Shown: positions 1 to 5,750 of the stretch, piece by piece
How the letters are laid out: every line of letters begins with the position of its first letter
Numbering within the stretch: position 1 is the stretch's first letter
From: JAYVSZ01 sp043774925
GTDB taxonomy: Bacteria; Pseudomonadota; Gammaproteobacteria; Burkholderiales; Methylophilaceae
Reading direction: 5' to 3'
Length of the DNA: 13,508 bases
Assembly (NCBI GenBank): GCA_043774925.1
Contig: JAYVSZ010000045.1
Coordinates: forward strand, 1-13,508
Translations under genes and position numbers: made by a program
Notes under the pieces: generated by a model
Databases searched by the model: none
What the model was told of the DNA's origin: nothing
Seen by the model: the letters and a program-made list of their open reading frames with translations, nothing else

Positions 1-99
1 GGTAATCGCTGCTGTCAGCGTTGTCTTGCCGTGATCCACGTGGCCAATCGTGCCAACGTTGACGTGTGGCTTGGTCCGTTCAAATTTGCCTTTTGCCAT
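1..99 (-). CDS. tuf: Elongation factor Tu, N-terminal part (cut by window edge)
   Basis: The reverse complement of this stretch gives 33 codons starting at the ATG at 97-99. The translation begins MAKGKFERTKPHVNVGTIGH and continues through VDHGKTTLTAAIT, which is the EF-Tu N-terminus with the P-loop GHVDHGKT that binds GTP phosphates. EF-Tu is the cytosolic GTPase that delivers aminoacyl-tRNA to the ribosome. An AAAGGA ribosome binding site lies a few bases upstream of the ATG (about 105-112). Only the first 33 residues are in the window, so the rest is unseen. Four tRNA genes lie directly upstream on the same strand, as in E. coli tufB, so it is probably co-transcribed with them. Betaproteobacteria often carry two tuf copies; this would be the tRNA-linked one. 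Confidence 0.97.
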   Translation of the reverse strand, partial: MAKGKFERTKPHVNVGTIGHVDHGKTTLTAAIT

Positions 100-264
100 T
101 TTCTGATCCTTTGTGTAATCTTTAATTTGTTGTAATTAAAATTTTATTAACTTAATTTTACTTGATATTTTTTAAGCACCAATTTACTAAATTTTAAAAG
201 CTTTATTTAACCTATTTTATTTAACTCAATAAAACTTTAACTATTTAAACCTACTACTGCTTCA

Positions 265-339
<75 letters not shown>

Positions 340-359
340 GCTTGCTCATTCCCAATTCA

Positions 360-435
360 TGGAGCGGGAGACGAGGCTCGAACTCGCGACATTCAGTTTG
401 GAAAACTGAAGCTCTACCAACTGAGCTACTCCCGC
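360..435 (-). tRNA. tRNA-Gly (anticodon TCC)
   Basis: The minus strand acceptor GCGGGAG pairs with CTCCCGC, followed by discriminator T and an encoded CCA. The anticodon stem TCAGT/ACTGA closes the loop TTTCCAA, giving anticodon TCC (reads GGA/GGG). The D arm (AGCTCAGTTGGTAGAGC) and T loop (TTCGAGC) are canonical. It lies 20 bp upstream of tRNA-Thr(GGT), in the glyT position of the tRNA-tufB operon. Confidence 0.97.
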
Positions 436-517
436 GTACCCGCCTAAACCAACGCCAACAGGCTGTTTACTACTAAAAACTATTTTATTACCACTACTTA
501 TGCCACCGCTCATTCAT

Positions 518-602
518 TGGTGGAGGAGGCTGGATTCGAACCAGCGTACTCTGAGAGAACGGATTTACAGTCCGTCGCCTTTAACCACTCGGCCACCCCT
601 CC
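518..602 (-). tRNA. tRNA-Tyr (anticodon GTA)
   Basis: The minus strand acceptor GGAGGGG pairs with CTCCTCC (one G-T pair), then discriminator A and an encoded CCA. The anticodon stem ACGGA/TCCGT closes the loop CTGTAAA, giving anticodon GTA. The 85-nt length and long variable arm mark it as a class II tRNA, as expected for bacterial tRNA-Tyr. It sits in the tyrU position of the tRNA-tufB operon. Confidence 0.97.
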
Positions 603-664
603 TAACCGAACCCGCGATTATGCTGTCTTTTTGACGTCCTGTCAAACAAATAGCACATAAAAAA

Positions 665-712
665 GCCACATATAAAGCCACTCAGCGTAAGTGACGACTT
701 TATAAAAGTGGC
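665..712. other. Imperfect hairpin in the spacer between tRNA-Thr(TGT) and tRNA-Tyr
   Basis: The 149-bp spacer 603-751 is much longer than the other tRNA spacers and contains nested inverted repeats. TATAAAG at 671-677 pairs with CTTTATA at 698-704, and inside it CACT (679-682) pairs with AGTG (690-693). Alternatively GCCACT at 677-682 pairs with AGTGGC at 707-712. On the minus strand a six-T run (659-664) follows a third GTGGC copy (665-669). It could be an RNA processing structure, an attenuator or a weak terminator inside the tRNA-tuf transcript. No function can be assigned from sequence alone. Confidence 0.35.
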
Positions 713-751
713 GCATTTTTATTTATATCTTGATGAATCTTTTAAGAAATT

Positions 752-827
752 TGGTGCCGGGTATCGGAATCGAACTGATGACCTTCGCATTACAAGTGCG
801 CTGCTCTACCAACTGAGCTAACCCGGC
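752..827 (-). tRNA. tRNA-Thr (anticodon TGT)
   Basis: The minus strand acceptor GCCGGGT pairs with ACCCGGC, followed by discriminator A and an encoded CCA. The anticodon loop CTTGTAA gives anticodon TGT (reads ACA/ACG). The D arm (AGCTCAGTTGGTAGAGC) and T loop (TTCGATT) are canonical. It is the first gene of the tRNA-tuf cluster, in the thrU position. Confidence 0.97.
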
Positions 828-846
828 TTTTTAAATTTGAGGCGTG

Positions 847-852
847 ACTATA
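847..852 (-). promoter_or_regulatory. Candidate -10 box of the tRNA-tuf operon promoter
   Basis: The minus strand carries TATAGT here, preceded by TGA and followed by the GC-rich stretch CACGCC. A GC-rich discriminator is typical of stable-RNA promoters under stringent control. A start near 840 would leave about 13 nt before the mature tRNA-Thr 5' end. No good -35 hexamer is visible at the usual spacing, so the call rests mainly on the -10 box and its position. Confidence 0.4.
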
Positions 853-911
853 TCACTTTTTGCGATTTGGCGGCTAGTATTTTTTGCGAAAACTTGTACT
901 TTGCCTAAGAT

Positions 912-1334
912 TTATTTCACAATCGTCAATGTCAGTTTTTTGCTAGCCTTTTTCTGGCGAGTTAAATCATCCGCCTTGGAAGGCGCATGGTTATTGGCTT
1001 CTGGGGCATTGGTGTTCTGCCCGCCCACTTCAAAGAACATGCCTTGCCCATTTTCACGGGCGAAAATGCCACGCACGTCATCCATTGGCACATACAAGTT
1101 TTGCGAAACGCCGCCAAATCGGGCTGAAAATGAAATGGCATCGTTATCGATGTGCAAATCTTTGGTTGCGGAGTAATTAAGGTTGAGCACAATTTCGCCC
1201 TCTTTTACATACGCCATCGGCACGCGTGTTTGGCTACTCACCACCACCAACAAATGCGGCGTAAAGCCATTGTCGGTGCACCACTCGTGAATGGCACGCA
1301 CCATATAGGGTTTTGTTGAAATCTTATCGCTCAT
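912..1334 (-). CDS. sspB: ClpXP protease specificity-enhancing factor SspB
   Basis: SspB is a cytosolic adaptor that binds ssrA-tagged and some other substrates and tethers them to ClpX for degradation by ClpXP. The N-terminus MSDKISTKPYMVRAIHEWC is the SspB signature, and the middle (MAYVKEGEIVLNLNYSATKD and SFSARFGGV) matches the substrate-binding fold. A charged, Asn/Pro/Lys-rich flexible linker follows and ends in KKLTLTIVK, which resembles the C-terminal ClpX-binding (XB) peptide of the family. The reading frame extends to a GTG at 1343, but ATG at 1332-1334 is the better start. It follows AGGTGG (1340-1345) with a 5-nt gap and begins with the conserved MSDK. At 140 residues it is somewhat shorter than E. 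coli SspB (165). It lies downstream of sspA, separated from it by a long palindrome. Confidence 0.96.
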   Translation of the reverse strand: MSDKISTKPYMVRAIHEWCTDNGFTPHLLVVVSSQTRVPMAYVKEGEIVLNLNYSATKDLHIDNDAISFSARFGGVSQNLYVPMDDVRGIFARENGQGMFFEVGGQNTNAPEANNHAPSKADDLTRQKKASKKLTLTIVK

Positions 1335-1345
1335 TAGCACCACCT

Positions 1346-1472
1346 AAATAAATGATTTTGTCTAAGCAAAGCAAGGCGCAAAAGGAAATTAACAAGGCGG
1401 TGTATGGGGTTATACATTACGAAGTTAATTTTCTTTTGTAACGCCGCATTGTGACGACAAAATCATTTATTT
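1346..1472. repeat. Large interrupted palindrome between sspA and sspB
   Basis: The outer arms are a perfect 17-bp inverted repeat: AAATAAATGATTTTGTC at 1346-1362 and its exact reverse complement at 1456-1472. Inner arms match 14 of 15 (CAAAAGGAAATTAAC at 1379-1393 against 1424-1438; the mismatch can form G-U in RNA), with a further GGCG/CGCC pair at 1375-1378 and 1442-1445. The centre holds a small TGTAT/ATACA pair (1401-1405 and 1412-1416). The right outer arm contains the last Lys codon and stop of sspA; the left arm ends at the base next to the sspB ribosome binding site. It has the shape of a MITE-like or other intergenic palindromic element, but no target-site duplication is evident and copy number cannot be judged here. 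Confidence 0.75.
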
Positions 1473-2066
1473 TCGCATGGCTTTTTCAGATGGCGTCATC
1501 GCTTCCGCATAAAGCGGACGAGAGAACAAACGCTCTGCGTATTTTAATAGCGGCGCCGCTTGGTTTGGCAAATCAATGCCATAATGCCCTAAACGCCATA
1601 GTAGCGGCGTTACTGCTACATCTAGCATGGAATATTCATCGCCAAGCAAGTACTTTTGTTTGCTAAAAATCGGCACAATTTGCGTCAAATTGTCGCGAAT
1701 CGTCATGCGCGCTTTGTCTGCTTTTGCGTCGTCATTCGAAGTTAAATCTTTAATGTGATCGAACAAATCTTTTTCAAAATTATACAAAAATAGACGCGCA
1801 CGTGCGCGCATAACAGGGTCGGCCGGCATCAATTGCGGATGTGGGAAACGCTCATCAATATATTCATTGATAATATTTGCTTCTGACAACACCAAATCGC
1901 GCTCCACCAGTACTGGCACGGCATTGTAAGGGTTCAGCACAGCCAAATCTTCAGGTTTATTGGCTAAATCTACGTCAATCACTTCAAAATCCATGCCTTT
2001 TTCGAAAAGCACGATGCGGCAGCGGTGGCTGTAAGGATCTACTGATCCTGAATATAATTTCATCAT
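1467..2066 (-). CDS. sspA: Stringent starvation protein A (GST-fold RNA polymerase-associated protein)
   Basis: SspA is a glutathione-S-transferase-fold protein without GST activity that binds RNA polymerase and changes transcription under starvation and acid stress. The N-terminal thioredoxin-like half starts MMKLYSGSVDPYSHRCRIVL and contains NPYNAVPVLVERDLVLSEAN. The helical C-terminal half follows FPHPQLMPADP, which contains the conserved Pro-His surface patch known from E. coli SspA. The length of 199 residues is typical (E. coli 212). Two adjacent ATGs (2064-2066 and 2061-2063) could start it, and neither has a strong ribosome binding site. The stop at 1467-1469 lies inside the arm of the palindrome. 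The gene follows petC by 54 bp, and the petABC-sspAB order is common in betaproteobacteria. Confidence 0.95.
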   Translation of the reverse strand: MMKLYSGSVDPYSHRCRIVLFEKGMDFEVIDVDLANKPEDLAVLNPYNAVPVLVERDLVLSEANIINEYIDERFPHPQLMPADPVMRARARLFLYNFEKDLFDHIKDLTSNDDAKADKARMTIRDNLTQIVPIFSKQKYLLGDEYSMLDVAVTPLLWRLGHYGIDLPNQAAPLLKYAERLFSRPLYAEAMTPSEKAMRK

Positions 2067-2099
2067 AATAGTTTTGCTACTTTCTAATAGTATTGCTTG

Positions 2100-2113
2100 A
2101 ATGCTTACGCATT
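2100..2113 (-). other. Small GTAA-loop hairpin between petC and sspA
   Basis: AATGC at one side pairs with GCATT at the other around a four-base loop. In the minus-strand RNA the loop is GUAA, a GNRA tetraloop. It lies 7 nt after the petC stop and has no U-run, so it is unlikely to be an intrinsic terminator. It could stabilise the 3' end of petC mRNA or be chance. Confidence 0.3.
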
Positions 2114-2120
2114 TATAAAT

Positions 2121-2828
2121 TTACTTAATGTCTTTCCAGTAAGCTTTTTTCAGCTTAATCGACAAAACCAGCAGCACGCCTAAAAATAGCAACACCCAAA
2201 GGCCTGTGTGTTTGCGTTGCTGCTTTGCTGGCTCGGCCATAAAGGCCATGTAGTTGGTTAAATCGGCCACATAGTTAATATATTCTGATGAATTAAGTTT
2301 GCCCGGTTTAACAAGTTCAAGCATATGCGTTTCGTGATTCATCACTTGCTCGCCCTGCAGCGCGTACAACACATGCGGCATGGCAACTTTGTCGAACACT
2401 TTGTTGTTCCAGCCGCTAGGGCGCGTGTCATCACGATAAAAACTCAACAAATAGGCGTAAACCCAATCCGCGCCGCGCGCGCGCACTTCTACCGACAAAT
2501 CTGGTGGCGCAACGCCAAACCATTTTTTCGCATCCGTTTTATTCATAGATGCTTTCATGGTATCACCGACTTTATCACCCGCAAATAACAAATTCTCTTT
2601 AATTTGCTTTTCTGTCAAGCCAATATCTTGCAAGCGGTTGTAGCGCATATAATTGGCGCTGTGGCAATTCAGGCAATTGTTAATAAACGCCTGCGCGCCG
2701 CGCTGTAGCGAGGCTTGATTGTTTGGATCAATCGGTGCGGTGACGCCAATTTCGCCTTCGTTCGCAAGTGCCAAACTCGCCAATAAAACTGTAGGCAAAA
2801 AAGCCAATACTAATATTAGTTTTTTCAT
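2121..2828 (-). CDS. petC: Ubiquinol-cytochrome c reductase, cytochrome c1 subunit
   Basis: Cytochrome c1 is the membrane-anchored c-type haem subunit of the bc1 complex. It takes electrons from the Rieske protein and passes them to soluble cytochrome c in the periplasm. A Sec signal peptide covers residues 1-22 (MKKLILVLAF then LALA, likely cut before NEGE). The haem-binding motif CLNCH is at residues 52-56, and the probable axial Met is in AMPHVL (Met150). APPDLS at about 107-112 is also typical of the family. A single C-terminal membrane helix at about 208-226 is followed by a Lys-rich cytoplasmic end. The length of 235 is normal. The ATG overlaps the petB stop by one base (TAATG), so the two are translationally coupled. 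Confidence 0.97.
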   Translation of the reverse strand: MKKLILVLAFLPTVLLASLALANEGEIGVTAPIDPNNQASLQRGAQAFINNCLNCHSANYMRYNRLQDIGLTEKQIKENLLFAGDKVGDTMKASMNKTDAKKWFGVAPPDLSVEVRARGADWVYAYLLSFYRDDTRPSGWNNKVFDKVAMPHVLYALQGEQVMNHETHMLELVKPGKLNSSEYINYVADLTNYMAFMAEPAKQQRKHTGLWVLLFLGVLLVLSIKLKKAYWKDIK

Positions 2829-4129
2829 TAGTGTGTCACCCTTACCGGTACTGGCTTAGTTTTATCCATTTTGGTATAAATTGGCATGAGGATAAAGAAT
2901 AAAAAGTAAATTGCAGTGAAGAAACGCGCAACCACAGTGGCACGGTCTGCACCGCCACACCATGCGCCAAATTGCCCCCACACGTTGGATGGCACAGTAC
3001 CTAAATAGCCCAACACACAGAAACTCACCACAAACGCAGCCAGCCATTTTTTGTAAAGCGAGCCGCGGTAACGAATCGACTTAACAGGACTGCGGTCAAG
3101 CCACGGCAGCAAGGCAAATACCATCACCGACAAGCCCATCGCCGCGACACCTGGAAATTGCGAGTTCATCACTGGTGGAATCGCGCGTAAAATTGAATAA
3201 TACGGCGTGAAATACCATACAGGCGCAATGTGTGCTGGGGTTTGCAGCGGATTAGCAGGCACGAAATTATTGGCCTCTAAAAAGTAACCGCCCATTTCTG
3301 GCGCAAAAAATATAATGGCCGCGAATACAATTAAAAACACCATCACGCCGACCAAATCCTTCACCGTGTAGTAGGGATGAAACGGAATACCATCGAGCGG
3401 AATACCCGTGGCTTTATCTTTCTTTTCTTTAATTTCGATGCCGTCCGGATTGTTAGAGCCGACTTCATGCAGGGCAATTAAATGCACCGCCACTAGGCCT
3501 AACAACACCATTGGCAAGGCAATCACGTGAAAAGCAAAAAAACGATTAAGCGTCGCATCGGACACCAAATAATCACCGCGCAACCATTCCGATAAATCCG
3601 GACCAATAAATGGAATTGCAGAGAACAGGTTCACGATCACTTGTGCGCCCCAGTAGGACATTTGCCCCCAAGGCAATAAGTAGCCAAAAAAGGCTTCGCC
3701 CATGAGGCACAAGAAAATACCGACACCAAACAGCCAAATCAGCTCACGAGGATTTCTGTACGAACCGTAAATAATGCCGCGAAACATGTGTAAATAAATG
3801 ACGACAAAGAACATAGACGCGCCTGTGGAGTGCATATAGCGGATGATATTGCCGCCAAATACGTCACGCATGATGTACTCAACCGAGGCGAAAGCTTCTT
3901 CTGCGCTAGGTTTGTAGTGCATGGTGAGAAAAATACCTGTGGCGATTTGCATGACCAAAATCAACATGGCGAGCGAGCCGAAAAAGTACCAAAAATTGAA
4001 ATTTTTAGGTGCGTAGTATTCGGTTAAATGGTTTTTAATGTTACTGGTGAGCGGAAAGCGTTGGTCGATCCAACCCAATATACCCGTTGTTGTTACTGCT
4101 TGTTTTTCAGCCATGGCACTATTTTTCAT
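2828..4129 (-). CDS. petB: Ubiquinol-cytochrome c reductase, cytochrome b subunit
   Basis: Cytochrome b is the core inner-membrane subunit of the bc1 complex. It carries haems bL and bH and the Qo and Qi quinol sites. The likely haem ligands are His100/His114 (MHSTGASMF and IYLHMF) and His201/His216 (FFAFHVIALP and LVAVHLIALHE). FGYLLPWGQMSYWG (about 148-161) is the conserved cd-region. The ef-loop Qo motif is PVWYFTPYYSILR, so PVWY replaces the PEWY of mitochondria and alphaproteobacteria. To my knowledge this is a recognised beta/gamma-proteobacterial variant. About eight membrane helices are visible in 433 residues. The start at 4129 is supported by GGAGG with a 7-nt gap, lying inside the end of petA. 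The petA stop is 2 nt before this ATG. Confidence 0.97.
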   Translation of the reverse strand: MKNSAMAEKQAVTTTGILGWIDQRFPLTSNIKNHLTEYYAPKNFNFWYFFGSLAMLILVMQIATGIFLTMHYKPSAEEAFASVEYIMRDVFGGNIIRYMHSTGASMFFVVIYLHMFRGIIYGSYRNPRELIWLFGVGIFLCLMGEAFFGYLLPWGQMSYWGAQVIVNLFSAIPFIGPDLSEWLRGDYLVSDATLNRFFAFHVIALPMVLLGLVAVHLIALHEVGSNNPDGIEIKEKKDKATGIPLDGIPFHPYYTVKDLVGVMVFLIVFAAIIFFAPEMGGYFLEANNFVPANPLQTPAHIAPVWYFTPYYSILRAIPPVMNSQFPGVAAMGLSVMVFALLPWLDRSPVKSIRYRGSLYKKWLAAFVVSFCVLGYLGTVPSNVWGQFGAWCGGADRATVVARFFTAIYFLFFILMPIYTKMDKTKPVPVRVTH

Positions 4130-4131
4130 TT

Positions 4132-4836
4132 TCAGGCCTCCGCTTTCGCATCAACACCGATAAGGATAGTGTTATCGGTTAAATATTTGTGTTTAGGTAC
4201 TAACAAGTTAATTGGCGCGGGAGAACCTTTATAAACTCGGCCTGCGAGGTCGAATTTTGAGCCGTGACAAGGACAATAAAAACCACCTGTCCAGTTGTCA
4301 CCCATATCATCACTCTTATTCATTTTTTCTGTTGGCGTGCAACCCAAATGGGTACATTTACCTACAACCACAGAAATGTTTGGTTTAATGCCACGCCCAG
4401 AATTTCTACAGTAAATTGGTTGCTGAGGCACCTCACACATTGGGTCAGAAAGCTGGTCATTATGTTTTGCGAGTTCTGCGGTTTGCTCTGCGGTACGGTT
4501 AATAATCCACACAGTCATACCTTGCCATTCCACAGACAAAATGGTGCCCGGTTGCACTTTGCTGATATCCGCCTCAACTGGCGCACCAGCGGCTTTTGCG
4601 CGCGCGCTCGGCAACATACTGCCGATAAACGGCACTGCCAAGGCAGCCGCGCCAATAGCGCCTGTGCAGGCAGTAGCTGTAATCAAAAATTGGCGTTTTT
4701 CAAGGTCAACTACCGAAGGCGGTTGAAATGCCAAAGCTGAATGAGATGCCAAAGTTGACTGAAGTGAAAGTGCGCTAGCTTGCGGTTTGCTTGTTTGCTT
4801 GGCGGCTTTTTTAGGGACTTTTTTGGTCTCGGACAT
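4132..4836 (-). CDS. petA: Ubiquinol-cytochrome c reductase, Rieske iron-sulfur subunit
   Basis: This is the [2Fe-2S] subunit of the bc1 complex, which moves electrons from quinol at Qo to cytochrome c1. Cluster-binding boxes are CTHLGC (residues 161-166) and CPCHGS (188-193), with the downstream GSPAP loop at 205-209. One N-terminal membrane helix runs from about 51 to 74. It is preceded by EKRQFL (46-51), a Tat-like signal with Lys-Arg instead of Arg-Arg. Before that is an unusual polar extension of about 45 residues rich in Lys, Ser, Ala and Gln, which makes the protein 234 residues long against about 190-205 in many relatives. The start at 4836 has AGGAAG about 7 nt upstream. It is the first gene of petABC, behind a good promoter at 4900-4927. 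Export would need TatABC, encoded at 7005-8389. Confidence 0.96.
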   Translation of the reverse strand: MSETKKVPKKAAKQTSKPQASALSLQSTLASHSALAFQPPSVVDLEKRQFLITATACTGAIGAAALAVPFIGSMLPSARAKAAGAPVEADISKVQPGTILSVEWQGMTVWIINRTAEQTAELAKHNDQLSDPMCEVPQQPIYCRNSGRGIKPNISVVVGKCTHLGCTPTEKMNKSDDMGDNWTGGFYCPCHGSKFDLAGRVYKGSPAPINLLVPKHKYLTDNTILIGVDAKAEA

Positions 4837-4899
4837 CGGCTTGCTTCCTTTAATCTACCCTTTTGGGGCAATTTCTAGAACGTTATTACGAAAAAAGCG

Positions 4900-4927
4900 A
4901 TTATACCGTTTACTGCAAAATTGTCCA
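4900..4927 (-). promoter_or_regulatory. Predicted sigma70-like promoter for petABC
   Basis: On the minus strand TGGACA (4922-4927, 5 of 6 matches to TTGACA) is followed after 16 bp by a perfect TATAAT (4900-4905). Transcription would start near 4893, giving a leader of roughly 57 nt to the petA ATG at 4836. It lies in the 124-bp gap between the NIF3-like gene and petA. No other strong candidate is visible there. Confidence 0.7.
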
Positions 4928-4960
4928 AATTATATTCGATAACTCACTGAAAAATAACAA

Positions 4961-5707
4961 CTAAACTGGGTTATCAATATCAATGAATTCATGCTGCAAA
5001 TCAAACTTTCTCGCCAAATGTTCGCCTAATGCTTGGATGCCGTAGCGTTCTGTTACATGATGTCCCGCAGATATATAAGACGTGCTTGATTCGCGCGCGC
5101 TATGCACGGTTTGTTCGGAAATTTCGCCGCTGATGAAAACGTCTATGTGAGCGTTAATCGCTTGCTCGATATAACCCTGCGCTGCGCCTGTGCACCAAGC
5201 GATGGTTTTAATCTGTTTTTTCGATTCGCCGATGACTTGCGGGGCTCTACCCAGTGCCTTGTAAACCGCGCTGGATAAGGCTTCCAGGCTGGTCGATTTA
5301 ACCAGGGTGCTAAAAGGCAACATATTTTTATCATCTAAATAGCCCGTAATGGGCAAACCCAGCACTTTGCCCAGCATCACGTTATTGCCAAATTCTGCAT
5401 GTGCATCCAATGGCAAGTGATAGCCGAACAAATTTATTTCGTGTTGCAACAAAAATTGAATGCGGCGCTTTTTTATGCCAGTAATCGCCGGATTCTCACC
5501 GCGCCAAAAGTAGCCGTGATGTACCAAAATCGCATCTGCGCCCGCTTTGTGTGAGGCTTGCAGCAAGGCCATGCTGGCCGTCACGCCCGTCACAATTTTG
5601 CGAATTTCCTGCTTACCTTCTACCTGTAAGCCATTTGGGCAATAATCGCTAAAGCGTTCTGGTTGCAGTATTTGTGTTAAATATGTTTGTAATTCGTTTA
5701 TTTTCAT
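4961..5707 (-). CDS. NIF3/YbgI-family dinuclear metal-centre protein
   Basis: This is a member of the NIF3 (YbgI, DUF34) family, soluble proteins that form hexameric toroids with a two-metal centre. The biochemical role is unsettled; some homologues are named GTP cyclohydrolase I type 2, and no function should be taken as proven. The predicted metal ligands are all present: His63-His64 (ILVHHGYFW), Asp101 (HLPLDAH), and His216/Glu220 (ISAGHHVTERYG). The N-terminal DYCPNGLQVEG (21-31) is a family signature. The length of 248 matches E. coli YbgI. The ATG has AGG 8 nt upstream. It is divergent from the protease gene across a 43-bp spacer, and its stop is 124 bp upstream of petA. Confidence 0.93.
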   Translation of the reverse strand: MKINELQTYLTQILQPERFSDYCPNGLQVEGKQEIRKIVTGVTASMALLQASHKAGADAILVHHGYFWRGENPAITGIKKRRIQFLLQHEINLFGYHLPLDAHAEFGNNVMLGKVLGLPITGYLDDKNMLPFSTLVKSTSLEALSSAVYKALGRAPQVIGESKKQIKTIAWCTGAAQGYIEQAINAHIDVFISGEISEQTVHSARESSTSYISAGHHVTERYGIQALGEHLARKFDLQHEFIDIDNPV

Positions 5708-5717
5708 GGCTTTAGCC

Positions 5718-5749
5718 TATAATTTAATTTTTAATCAATAAAATAACAA
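5718..5749. promoter_or_regulatory. Overlapping divergent promoter region (NIF3-like gene / protease)
   Basis: The whole spacer is only 43 bp. On the plus strand a perfect TATAAT sits at 5718-5723 but its -35 region (about 5695-5701) is weak and lies at the start of the opposite gene. On the minus strand TTGTTA (5744-5749) and TAAATT (5721-5726) are spaced by 17 bp. The two -10 boxes overlap by three bases, so the two promoters could not be occupied at once. Both leaders would be about 10-25 nt, and the protease ATG has no clear Shine-Dalgarno sequence. Confidence 0.45.
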
Positions 5750-5750
5750 T

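Noticed and set aside
1335..1343. Upstream GTG start for sspB adding three residues (MVL)
   Set aside because: It would overlap the AGGTGG ribosome binding site; the ATG at 1332-1334 has correct spacing and begins with the conserved MSDK.
2828..4129. PVWY instead of PEWY in the cytochrome b Qo loop as a possible inactivating change
   Set aside because: PVWY is, as far as I know, a recognised beta/gamma-proteobacterial form of this motif, and all four haem-ligand histidines are present.
4264..4740. 158-codon plus-strand frame opposite petA
   Set aside because: It is antisense to the Rieske protein, whose cluster motifs are intact, and its translation shows no domain.
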